NCBI GenBank assembly: GCA_910577155.1
Contig: CAJTMS010000009.1
Coordinates: forward strand, 1 to 21,121
Direction: 5' to 3'
DNA length: 21,121 nucleotides
From: an uncultured Mailhella sp.
GTDB taxonomy: Bacteria; Desulfobacterota; Desulfovibrionia; Desulfovibrionales; Desulfovibrionaceae
Shown here: piece by piece, positions 7,415 through 14,562 of the stretch
How the letters are laid out: each line of letters starts with the position of its first letter
Position numbering within the stretch: position 1 is the first letter of the stretch
Program-made: the position numbers and the translations under genes
Notes under the pieces: model-generated
What the model was told of the DNA's origin: nothing
Database searches by the model: none
What the model saw: only the letters and a program-made list of their open reading frames with translations

Positions 7415-7591
7415 AAAAACCTCTTATAACGTTTTAATCTTTATAATTTTACTGTATTCAATCCCTTTAATCAATCCTTCGGCATGAGATTTAAAAATAA
7501 AATTTTAATGTAAAGTTTTTAGGAACTTATACGATATATTTATTAAAGACTCATGAGTTGCCTCAAAACACTATCTCTTCATAAGAACTCC

Positions 7592-7637
7592 TAAACATAA
7601 TAGAGAAGTTATATTGCTAACTTCTCTATTATGTTTA
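7592..7637. repeat. Perfect 20-bp inverted repeat with 6-base loop
   Basis: The left arm (7592-7611, beginning TAAACATAATAG) is the exact reverse complement of the right arm (7618-7637), around the loop TATTGC. The arms are AT-rich with a GAGAAG/CTTCTC core. Neither strand carries a T run directly after the stem; the plus strand is followed by an AT-rich stretch with TTTTTT about 23 bases later (7660-7665). It points at no gene end, since both flanking genes read away from it. It may be the terminator of a short unannotated transcript, a protein-binding dyad or the end of a mobile remnant. Confidence 0.6.
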
Positions 7638-7742
7638 TATAACATTATAATTTAATTTATTTTTTAAAGAGATAAATAAATAATCGAACATTTGCGTATG
7701 ACATTCGGAACGCACCAATAAGATTTATAATATTTTTTATTA

Positions 7743-7871
7743 AGGGGAAATGATATTATCTTTGTTGCCGCTATCCGTAGAGCTTGTTCACTTGCTAATG
7801 ACTACCGCCCCAAATTCCCCTCAATGCCCTTTTATGAGTAATATTCATAAAAGGGAAAATATTTTTTATTC
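7743..7871 (+). ncRNA. Possible structured small RNA ending in a hairpin
   Basis: On the plus strand, AGGGGAA (7743-7749) pairs with TTCCCCT (7815-7821), enclosing about 65 bases with short internal pairings such as CTA/TAG. It is followed within six bases by the 11-bp hairpin at 7827-7855 and a T-rich tail, TATTTTTTATT (7860-7870). That arrangement (closed domain plus terminator-like hairpin) is what a small RNA or a leader would look like. No match to 6S RNA, SRP RNA or tmRNA landmarks was found. It is suggestive only. Confidence 0.25.
7827..7855 (+). terminator. Terminator-like hairpin in the gene-poor region
   Basis: CCCTTTTATGA (7827-7837) and TCATAAAAGGG (7845-7855) form a perfect 11-bp stem around a 7-base loop. 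The plus strand continues AAAATATTTTTTATT, so a T-rich tail follows after four A. This resembles a Rho-independent terminator with a displaced T run, but no known gene ends in front of it on the plus strand. Confidence 0.45.
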
Positions 7872-8390
7872 CTCATGTTAACCGAAAATGCTCTAGAGAG
7901 TCAAAGCAGTAGGGCAGACTGTAATTAAGTGCATATTGCAAAAAGTACGATTTAAAGATAAGAGAGTGCGGTTTTTGCTGAATAACTATTTCATAACTAT
8001 CAAAATAAATACGTTTTCATCAAGATGATGCTAAAAAATGTAATCAAAGAGCCAGATTGAACTTAAAAATCATTTGGCAATTTTTTATTAAAAATAATTT
8101 AACAATCGTTTTCTTCATTACCAAAGTATGTTTGAACTTTTGTGCCTTATAAAAAGTTAACTCTTTTTCGATTTATTTGGATTTTTTAACTTAACATTTT
8201 ATTATCATTATGTTATTTGTTTGTCCCATAATGTAAATTATGTAAACTTTATAATATTGAAACAAAAAATTCCTAAAATACACGTAAATCAGATAGCTGT
8301 TTTTACACTTGTTGTCTTACATTCCAAAATAGCAAAAATTGAGTTATTTCCCTATGATTTCTTCACTTTCAAATATAATAATATTGTAAC

Positions 8391-8412
8391 TATACTATAT
8401 ATCTATAGTATA
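8391..8412. promoter_or_regulatory. 9-bp inverted repeat upstream of the DUF3179 gene
   Basis: TATACTATA (8391-8399) and TATAGTATA (8404-8412) are exact reverse complements around TATC. The dyad lies 81 bases before the ATG at 8494, next to TTGTAA at 8384-8389 and several TATA-like hexamers. A promoter with an overlapping operator is plausible; neither hexamer pair has ideal 17-base spacing. Confidence 0.35.
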
Positions 8413-8493
8413 TGTCATAAATCTAAAATAATTCACTGCCCTGCTTTTGACTATTTTTCCAAAGAAAGGTATATTTATTTGCAGGAGTTCATT

Positions 8494-9711
8494 ATGAAAA
8501 TACTGACGTTACTTTTATCCTTTTTTTTCTTTTTATCCGGTAACTTTATTATCAATTTAAACAGTTATGCTCTTCCGCAAACACAAGAGGATTTGGAATA
8601 TATTGCTGAACATCTCGTCAATACGGGAATGAATGAAAACAATTTAAAACCGCTTGTAAATCCCATTTTTACATCTGTCAGTCTTGCATCAATGCTCTTA
8701 GATGAAAATGAACCTGTTTTTATTGTTGCAACAGGCAAGCTTAAGCCTTTAAAAGAGCGCGATGTTATTATTTTGCCCCAAAAAATAATGGTTTGGCATG
8801 AAGTGTTAAATATGATTGCACAGGATAAATCCTTTGCAGTGACCTATAGTCCCATTTCCGGCACCCTTGCAACCTATAATACCAGAAGAGACAATCTCTA
8901 TTTACAATTGCAGGCTGATGGCAGGCAGTATAATGCCAACAGTGTGTTAATGGATATTAATACCAATAGCCGCTGGTCACAAATGTATGGTATTTGTTTT
9001 TTGGGAACACTTATGGGCTCCGGGCTTGAATTATTGCCTTCTTACTGGACTACTTGGGATAAAGCGCTGCGATTTTACATTGATAAAGACAATGCAAGAG
9101 TTTTGCTGACACCCCGTTCAACCAATAAACGCTATGGCAAAGATCCGTATGGTTCGTATAATGATCCGGAAAGCTTTTATTATAATGACCAGCTGATTTA
9201 TCCCATATCTAATTTGGATACGCGTATGCGGCTCAAAGAAATGGTTATCGGCTTGGAACTTGATAAAAAAGTTGTAGCAATTAATATCAATTATGTTAAG
9301 AAAAAAGGCATCGTCAACTTTTTCTTTGATAAATATGCCCTTGTTGCTGTCCATGATAAAGCCCTTGATGTTGTTCGGATATTTGACCGAACAGTTTGGT
9401 TTGGCAAAGATCCCCTTGTTATGGTAAAAGATAGCAGCAAAACCTTTAAAGATTTACAAACACAAAGCACGTGGGATTTTGACGGCGTATGCAGAGGCGG
9501 CAATTATCTGGGCACGTATATGAAAGAATATTACGGGATTTATTCTTTTTGGTATAGTTTTGCTGCGAATAACCCGGAAACTGAAACAGTGCCCGGAAAA
9601 AGTGAAGTTCCCGATTCCGCATTGGAAATCGGTGCCTTTAATGATACGCCCATTGGTGAGGAATTAAAAGGACCTGTTGAAGAAAGCGGAATGAATATTC
9701 CGTGGAATTAA
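8494..9711 (+). CDS. Exported DUF3179 domain protein
   Basis: From the ATG at 8494 the product is 405 aa. I chose this start because AGGAG (8483-8487) precedes it and it opens directly with a signal peptide: a lysine, a hydrophobic run LTLLLSFFFFLSG, and a likely cleavage after S-Y-A26. The open frame continues upstream to a TTG at 8221, but that stretch reads as non-coding. The body matches the DUF3179 pattern: FAVTYSPISGT (114-124), MDINTNSRWSQMYG, TTWDKAL, a KRYGKDPYGSY segment, KEMVIGLEL, STWDFDGVCRGG and a final FWYSFAANNPETE. In the members I recall, the first motif is usually VTYCPLTG with a cysteine; here it is S119. The function of DUF3179 is not known. The protein is probably periplasmic or secreted and stands as a single-gene unit. 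Confidence 0.85.
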   Translation: MKILTLLLSFFFFLSGNFIINLNSYALPQTQEDLEYIAEHLVNTGMNENNLKPLVNPIFTSVSLASMLLDENEPVFIVATGKLKPLKERDVIILPQKIMVWHEVLNMIAQDKSFAVTYSPISGTLATYNTRRDNLYLQLQADGRQYNANSVLMDINTNSRWSQMYGICFLGTLMGSGLELLPSYWTTWDKALRFYIDKDNARVLLTPRSTNKRYGKDPYGSYNDPESFYYNDQLIYPISNLDTRMRLKEMVIGLELDKKVVAININYVKKKGIVNFFFDKYALVAVHDKALDVVRIFDRTVWFGKDPLVMVKDSSKTFKDLQTQSTWDFDGVCRGGNYLGTYMKEYYGIYSFWYSFAANNPETETVPGKSEVPDSALEIGAFNDTPIGEELKGPVEESGMNIPWN

Positions 9712-9722
9712 AAAATTCCATG
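9701..9722. terminator. Hairpin spanning the DUF3179 stop codon
   Basis: CGTGGAATT (9701-9709) pairs with AATTCCATG (9714-9722), 9 bp with one G-T, around AAAA. It covers the TAA of the DUF3179 gene and reaches to within three bases of the opposing gene's stop. There is no T run after it on either strand, so it may act as a bidirectional block to read-through rather than a classical terminator. Confidence 0.35.
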
Positions 9723-9724
9723 CA

Positions 9725-10339
9725 CTACCATTCCAGATATGCCATGCCGATTGCACCAAAGCCAAAATGTTTGCGGCTCAGCATTTTTATGGAATGAGCA
9801 GGTAAAATTTGTGGTAAGGCATACAAAACACCTTCAACTGCCCCATTTTGCAAATAAGCATGAAAACAGGAAAAAGAGTTTTTTGGGGAAAGAAATAAGT
9901 CTTCAACAATACATAAACAATATTGCCATAAAATAAAAGAAAAATATCCTGCATACGCCAAATTTCTTTCCGGATTTTCGTATTCAAGAAATATTGCCCG
10001 CGGAGCTATTGTCTGCATTTTTCGGATAAAATCAATCTGATCATTTTGAGAAAGAGAATGGAGATTAAAAAGAGAAAGAATAACATCGATCGATTCAGAA
10101 TTTACAGAAAAATTTTTTCCCTTTTGTTCGTCTGAAAGAATTTGAAATTCTTTATTAAAAGTTAGAATTGGCAAAGAATATTTTTTCCCTGCCAAAGAAA
10201 ATCTCACTGCTTGTATCTGTCTGTAATCTATGCAATTTTCTATACATGCAACCCGACAATTTTTCTTTTCAGAAGAAAGAAATTTTGCAGTCTCATCATA
10301 GAGTTTGATACAATATGCCTGCAGCAGCCAATTTTGCAT
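9725..10339 (-). CDS. Class I SAM methyltransferase-like protein, divergent
   Basis: The 204-aa product has the shape of a small type-11 methyltransferase with a weak cofactor site. An N-terminal helix (NWLLQAYCIKLYDETAKFL) is followed by a strand where the glycine-rich motif I should be (NCRVACIENCIDYRQ), but the glycines are missing. The later segment SIDVILSLFNLHSLSQNDQIDFIRKM (about 83-108) fits motif IV and the helix after it, then RAIFLEYENP as the next strand. SAM binding is therefore uncertain; it may be a non-catalytic relative. There are several cysteines but no signal peptide. The gene lies 11 bases after queD, with no clear ribosome-binding site at the chosen ATG, so it probably depends on translation coupling. 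No substrate can be named, and a link to queuosine synthesis is only positional. Confidence 0.5.
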   Translation of the reverse strand: MQNWLLQAYCIKLYDETAKFLSSEKKNCRVACIENCIDYRQIQAVRFSLAGKKYSLPILTFNKEFQILSDEQKGKNFSVNSESIDVILSLFNLHSLSQNDQIDFIRKMQTIAPRAIFLEYENPERNLAYAGYFSFILWQYCLCIVEDLFLSPKNSFSCFHAYLQNGAVEGVLYALPQILPAHSIKMLSRKHFGFGAIGMAYLEW

Positions 10340-10350
10340 AATAAATTATA

Positions 10351-10743
10351 TCAATCCGTAATTTCACGATAGGTAGCAGTTTGTGCTGCTTTTTCACTAA
10401 TGCTTACGCTGTAAAGTTTTACAGGATATTCTTTTAACCGTGGTTCCATGCATTTCCATAAATATCGGGCAATGTTTTCAGAAGAAGGATTAATGGCATC
10501 AAAAGGAGGTCTTTCATTTAAAACACAGTGATCGATTTTTGCCAATTCTTCCCGAAGTATTTTTTTGAGTACAGTAAAATCAGCAACAAGTTCTGTATCT
10601 TTTGTAAGCGTATCGCCTTCAACCACAACCTCTGCCAAATAATTATGACCATGCATATTTTCACATTTTCCCTGATAATTGCGCAATGCATGGGCAGAAG
10701 AAAAACTTTCCCGTACTGTTAATTGCCAAAAAGAACGTGTCAT
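10351..10743 (-). CDS. queD: 6-carboxytetrahydropterin synthase QueD-like
   Basis: The 130-aa product belongs to the 6-pyruvoyl-tetrahydropterin synthase fold family. Zinc ligands are H18 (in FSSAHAL), H31 and H33 (in CENMHGHNY). The catalytic cysteine is C27. D71-H72 (IDHCVLNE) supply the rest of the catalytic set, and E117 in VSISEKAAQTATY anchors the pterin. The bacterial enzyme of this length usually converts dihydroneopterin triphosphate to 6-carboxy-tetrahydropterin, the second step of queuosine synthesis. The C-x3-H-x-H spacing (C27-x3-H31-G-H33) fits QueD. It starts 11 bases after the dnaE stop, with AAGGA seven bases upstream of the ATG. No other que gene is in the window. A true 6-pyruvoyl-tetrahydropterin synthase activity is a less likely alternative. 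Confidence 0.85.
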   Translation of the reverse strand: MTRSFWQLTVRESFSSAHALRNYQGKCENMHGHNYLAEVVVEGDTLTKDTELVADFTVLKKILREELAKIDHCVLNERPPFDAINPSSENIARYLWKCMEPRLKEYPVKLYSVSISEKAAQTATYREITD

Positions 10744-10754
10744 AACATCTTCCT

Positions 10755-13700
10755 TTATTTCATTTCACTAAATGCCTTCATGTCGCGGTAAAATTCCGGA
10801 CTTACTTTGACATTCCATTCATCCCCGAATTTCAACTGACACGTAAATTCATTATCTACTGTTATCCACGTTGATAAGGGGGCATTTCCCTTGTGTTTAT
10901 TTAAAATTTGTTTAAACAAAGCAATATTTTTAAGCGGTTTTGAACCAAAATCAATGCATACTTCCCTATTGCAGTTTTCACAGGCTTCAAGAAGGGGAAC
11001 CATATTTTCTGCCAATAATTTTACTTCTATTTTAGCCTCTTCTTCCCCTTCTTTTTCTTCATCATAACTGCTTTCATCAGCCTGATTTTTATCAACAGTT
11101 GCAGTCAAGTAATAAAGATTATTGGATTCTTCCAAAAAATAAGAGCGAAGCTCCTCGTATTTTTTAGGGAAAATCGTCAATTCTCCATGCCCTGTTAAAT
11201 CCTCTATTTGTAAAAATGCCATTTTTTTGCCTGTTTTGGTAATAATCTCTTTTATTCCCGTCACAAGCACAGCAGTCTGGACAAGCGTTTTGTTTTCAAT
11301 ATGTTGAATATCCTCAAGATGAAGAATGCCAAGCCGTTCAAAATCCGCTTTATAAGCCTGCAGAGGATGGGAAGTCAAATAGAAACCTAGAGCCTCTTTT
11401 TCATAATTAATTTTTTCTTCTTCCGACCATTCCGGTAAATTTTGTCCAGGGCAGTCAAAACCAATGCCTTTTCCCACATTATTCTCATCTTCTACAGGAG
11501 CAAACATGAGCAAGGATACTTGTTTTGAGTCTTTTTCTTTGAGTTTTTTTGCCACTTTGGCAAGAACCGTATCCATACTTGCCAAAAGTCCGTTTCTTGA
11601 AACGCCAAAACAATCTAATGCCCCTGACTTTATAAGATTTTCCAAAACCCGTTTTGTCACTTTCCGCAAATTGACGCGTAAACAAAAATCATAAAAAGAT
11701 TTATAAACGCCTTTTTCTTCCCTATTGCGGACAATTTCATTAATTGCTTCGTCACCAACGGTTTTAACACCCCCTAAACCATAAATAATCGCATCGTTAT
11801 CCGGGGTAAACTCACGTCTGCTTTTTTGAATATCAGGACTTTTTACCTTGATATCCATGTCATTGCAGACAGCAACATATTTTAAAATTTTATCTTGGTT
11901 TCCAATTTCAGAACTGAGTAATGCACTCATAAATTCCACAGGAAAATATTTTTTTAAATAGGCTGTATGATAGGAAATAACAGCATAGGCAGCACTATGG
12001 GCTTTATTGAATCCGTATTCAGCAAATTTTTCCATGAGGTCAAAAATTTCATTGGCTTTCTCTTCCGGGACGCCCCGTTTTCCGGAGCCATCAAGGAAAA
12101 TGCCCCGCTGCTGCGCCATTTCTTCCGGTTTTTTCTTGCCCATGGCACGGCGAAGCAAGTCAGCGCCTCCAAGCGTATATTGGGCGACAATTTGCGCAAT
12201 TTGCATGACCTGTTCCTGATATACAATGACCCCATAGGTATCTTTCAGGCACTTTTCAAGCTCAGGCAAAGGATAGGTAACTTCCACTTCACCGTGTTTT
12301 CGTTTACAAAACTCATCGACCATGCCTGAATTCAAAGGACCGGGACGGTAAAGAGCAAGCATAGCAATAAGGTCTTCAAAACAGGTTGGACGCAGCATAC
12401 GCAAATATTTACGCATACCCGTACTTTCCACCTGAAATACCCCGTCCGTATCCCCCTTTGCATATAAATCATAAATCTGCGGATCATCAAAAGGAAGCGT
12501 GTCTAAATCAGGCGGGATTTTACCCTGACGCACAATATTTTTAATGGCTTTATTGATGAGCGTAATGGTACGAAGTCCCAAAAAATCAAACTTTACCAAA
12601 CCGACTTTTTCCACAATTTTCATGTCAAATTGGGTGACAAGTTCGTCTTTTTTTCCTTTAAAAAGGGGCAAATATTCATGCATGGGTTTATCAGACACAA
12701 CAACGCCCGCTGCATGGGTTGAAGCATGGCGAGATAAGCCCTCTAAACGCAGGCAGATATCAATAAGCCGTTTTGAGGAAGGATTTTTTTCATATTCATT
12801 TTTAAACTCACTGTTGTTGGCAAGTGCTTTTTCCAGCGTAATACCTAAATCATCACCAAGTATCTTGCATATTCTGCTTGTATCCTGAAAAGACAAGCCA
12901 ATGGCACGTCCCACATCACGAATAACGGCTTTTGCCTTCATTTTTCCAAAGGTGGCAATTTGAGCAACTTTATCCTTGCCATATTTTTTAGAAACATAAT
13001 CAAAAACTTCCAAGCGTCTGTCTTCGCAAAAATCGACGTCTATATCAGGCATGGAAACACGTTCCACATTGAGGAAACGTTCAAAAAATAAATTATAGGG
13101 AATGGGATCAAGGTTTGTAATACGAAGCGACCAAGCAACCAAAGACCCGGCAGCAGAACCACGCCCCGGACCTACTGGTATACCATTATTCTTTGCCCAG
13201 TTAATAAAATCCTGCACAATAAGAAAATACCCGGGAAAACCCATGCCGCAAATAACATCAAGCTCCATTTCAAGGCGTTCTTTGTACAGGGCAACATCAA
13301 GGGTCTCGCGCTTCGGATGTTTTTCAATACGTTTTTCCAAACCTTCTCGGGCAAGTTTTCTAAATTCGGTTTCTAGGGTCATACCTTCTGGAAGTTCATA
13401 AACGGGGAAATGATATGGAGGCGTTTTTAATTGAATTTCCAACCCCTTACATTCATCTGCAATTTTAAGCGTATTTTCAATAGCTTCAGGATAATCTCTA
13501 AAAGAGGCTATCATTTCTTCGGGGGTTTTGTAGTATAAATCCTTTGCATCGAATTTCCAGCGGTTTTCATCAAATTCTGTCCGCTGCTGCTGAACACAAA
13601 GTAAAATATCATGGGCTTCCACATCTTCGCTGTTCAAATAATGGCAGTCATTGGTCGCAATAAGAGGAAGTTTTGTTTCATGGGCAAGTTCATAGAGTTT

Positions 13701-14279
13701 CTCATTGACAAGACTTTGCTCCGGCAAAGTATTTGACTGGACTTCCAAATAAAATCTGTCAGGATAAAGAGCGGCATATTCTTTTGCAATGTTAATAGCG
13801 TCACTAAAAGTACCGCCCCCTTGGATAAAAGCATTATTTCCCCGTAGAGTACGGGGAATTTCTCCGGCAATGCATGCGGAAAGAGCAATAATTCCCTCAC
13901 TGTACTGTTTTAATAAACCTTTATCAACACGGGGTTTATAATAATAGCCGTCCAAATAACTGCGGCTGACAAGTGCAATCAGGTTTTGGTAGCCGATTTT
14001 ATTTTTTGCCAATAAAATAAGGTGATGGCGGATTTTTGCCAACTCACTGGTGCTGTCTTTATGATCACGCGTCACATAGACTTCGCAGCCCAAAATAGGA
14101 GTAATGCCATGATCTTTACAAGACATATAAAAATAGGCTGCTCCGTGCATATTGCCGTGGTCAGTAATGGCTGCAGCAGGCATGCCAAGACTGCTTGCTT
14201 TTTTTGTTAAATCGGCAATTCTGATTGCCCCGTCAAGCAAGCTGTATTCCGTATGACAATGTAAATGGACAAAAGACAT
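10755..14279 (-). CDS. dnaE: DNA polymerase III subunit alpha
   Basis: The 1174-aa product is the replicative polymerase of the DnaE type, close to the 1160 aa of E. coli. The N-terminal PHP domain opens with FVHLHCHTEYSLLDG, followed by AAITDHGNMHG. The catalytic palm carries GPGRGSAAGSLVAW and MPDIDVDF, with D412 and D414 as metal ligands; a third acid lies further on. Family landmarks follow: HASTHAAGVVVSD, the tandem RPGPLNSGMVDEF, YQEQVMQIAQ and FNKAHSAAYA. A helix-hairpin-helix region (NLIKSGALDCFG) and an OB-fold follow toward the C-terminus (about 970-1060). The ATG at 14279 is preferred over the one at 14294 because AGGAG lies six bases before it, and the upstream ATG would overlap that site. 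It heads the dnaE-queD-methyltransferase-like run and is divergent from the 54-aa gene. Confidence 0.97.
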   Translation of the reverse strand: MSFVHLHCHTEYSLLDGAIRIADLTKKASSLGMPAAAITDHGNMHGAAYFYMSCKDHGITPILGCEVYVTRDHKDSTSELAKIRHHLILLAKNKIGYQNLIALVSRSYLDGYYYKPRVDKGLLKQYSEGIIALSACIAGEIPRTLRGNNAFIQGGGTFSDAINIAKEYAALYPDRFYLEVQSNTLPEQSLVNEKLYELAHETKLPLIATNDCHYLNSEDVEAHDILLCVQQQRTEFDENRWKFDAKDLYYKTPEEMIASFRDYPEAIENTLKIADECKGLEIQLKTPPYHFPVYELPEGMTLETEFRKLAREGLEKRIEKHPKRETLDVALYKERLEMELDVICGMGFPGYFLIVQDFINWAKNNGIPVGPGRGSAAGSLVAWSLRITNLDPIPYNLFFERFLNVERVSMPDIDVDFCEDRRLEVFDYVSKKYGKDKVAQIATFGKMKAKAVIRDVGRAIGLSFQDTSRICKILGDDLGITLEKALANNSEFKNEYEKNPSSKRLIDICLRLEGLSRHASTHAAGVVVSDKPMHEYLPLFKGKKDELVTQFDMKIVEKVGLVKFDFLGLRTITLINKAIKNIVRQGKIPPDLDTLPFDDPQIYDLYAKGDTDGVFQVESTGMRKYLRMLRPTCFEDLIAMLALYRPGPLNSGMVDEFCKRKHGEVEVTYPLPELEKCLKDTYGVIVYQEQVMQIAQIVAQYTLGGADLLRRAMGKKKPEEMAQQRGIFLDGSGKRGVPEEKANEIFDLMEKFAEYGFNKAHSAAYAVISYHTAYLKKYFPVEFMSALLSSEIGNQDKILKYVAVCNDMDIKVKSPDIQKSRREFTPDNDAIIYGLGGVKTVGDEAINEIVRNREEKGVYKSFYDFCLRVNLRKVTKRVLENLIKSGALDCFGVSRNGLLASMDTVLAKVAKKLKEKDSKQVSLLMFAPVEDENNVGKGIGFDCPGQNLPEWSEEEKINYEKEALGFYLTSHPLQAYKADFERLGILHLEDIQHIENKTLVQTAVLVTGIKEIITKTGKKMAFLQIEDLTGHGELTIFPKKYEELRSYFLEESNNLYYLTATVDKNQADESSYDEEKEGEEEAKIEVKLLAENMVPLLEACENCNREVCIDFGSKPLKNIALFKQILNKHKGNAPLSTWITVDNEFTCQLKFGDEWNVKVSPEFYRDMKAFSEMK

Positions 14280-14397
14280 AGTAAACTCCTGCATTTTTTT
14301 TAGACCAAAAAATTTTTTTTTTCAAGCATAATAATACTTGACTTTATGAAAATATTTTGGAAAAATCTTTATAAATTTCAATCTATTCCGGTGAATT
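14280..14397. promoter_or_regulatory. Divergent promoter region, dnaE and the HD operon
   Basis: This 118-base gap must carry promoters for both directions. It contains a block of six A followed by ten T (14307-14322), which is likely to bend or stiffen the DNA and could serve as an UP-like element. TTGACT (14338-14343) is a good -35 for the plus strand, but no -10 lies at 17 bases; TATAAA at 14370 is too far. On the minus strand, TTGAAA and TCTAAA are about 15 bases apart. No operator is evident. Confidence 0.35.
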
Positions 14398-14562
14398 ATG
14401 AATTTAGCAGAATTTTTTGGAACAAAATATATGACCATGTTCCTGATGTTTGCTGTTTGCTTTCTTTTTATTTTTTTCTTACGTTTTTTATATGGTCCAA
14501 AAGGCATTTTAAGAAAAAATTTGTGGAAAAATATTGACGAAAACAATAAAGAAAAACAATGA
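14398..14562 (+). CDS. Small single-pass membrane protein, 54 aa
   Basis: An ATG at 14398 opens a 54-aa frame ending at a TGA (14560-14562). The protein has a short amphipathic start (MNLAEFFGTKYM), one strongly hydrophobic helix (MFLMFAVCFLFIFFLRFLYG, about 14-33) and a charged tail (KGILRKN...NNKEKQ). An in-frame stop lies six bases before the ATG, so the start is fixed. The ribosome-binding site is weak (GGTGA). Its stop overlaps the ATG of the HD-domain gene as ATGA, a mark of translational coupling, so it is likely a real gene and first in the plus-strand operon. A competing frame (14346-14537, 63 aa) covers part of the same DNA but is aromatic-rich and does not couple to the next gene. 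The family is not recognised. Confidence 0.7.
   Translation: MNLAEFFGTKYMTMFLMFAVCFLFIFFLRFLYGPKGILRKNLWKNIDENNKEKQ

Larger units (their letters stand above)
7664..7876 (-). pseudogene. Stop-interrupted reading frame, possible gene remnant
   Basis: Reading the minus strand from an ATG at 7876, one frame runs 70 codons to a TAA at 7664 with two internal stops, at codons 15 (TAA) and 25 (TAG). Between the stops the text is protein-like (KGIEGNLGR, then SLASEQALRIAATKIISFPL). I do not recognise the family. The same stretch can fold into hairpins, so it may instead be a structured RNA or chance. Evidence is weak: there is no good ribosome-binding site and no known homologue. Confidence 0.2.
7415..8493. 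other. Gene-poor AT-rich region between divergent genes
   Basis: This 1.08-kb stretch separates the RdgC-like gene (minus) from the DUF3179 gene (plus). I see no intact gene, tRNA or known riboswitch in it. It holds a palindrome ACTCATGAGT at 7550-7559, a 20-bp perfect inverted repeat (7592-7637), a terminator-like hairpin (7827-7855), a stop-broken minus reading frame (7664-7876), a plus-strand frame open for 47 codons without a start (8009-8149), and a 9-bp inverted repeat close to the DUF3179 gene (8391-8412). The mix of broken frames and hairpins suggests decayed sequence, a small RNA, or both. The promoters of the two flanking genes must also lie here. Confidence 0.6.

Noticed and set aside
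8221..8493. Upstream extension of the DUF3179 gene to a TTG at 8221
   Set aside because: The extra 91 residues are low-complexity, AT-driven text. A clear AGGAG and signal peptide begin at the ATG at 8494.
7415..8493. tRNA, CRISPR repeats or an intact insertion sequence in the gene-poor region
   Set aside because: No TTCGA-type arm, no regularly spaced repeats and no terminal inverted repeats with a transposase frame were found.
14346..14537. 63-aa plus-strand frame upstream of the HD gene
   Set aside because: It is read in a different frame from the coupled 54-aa gene, has no good ribosome-binding site and ends without contact with the next gene.
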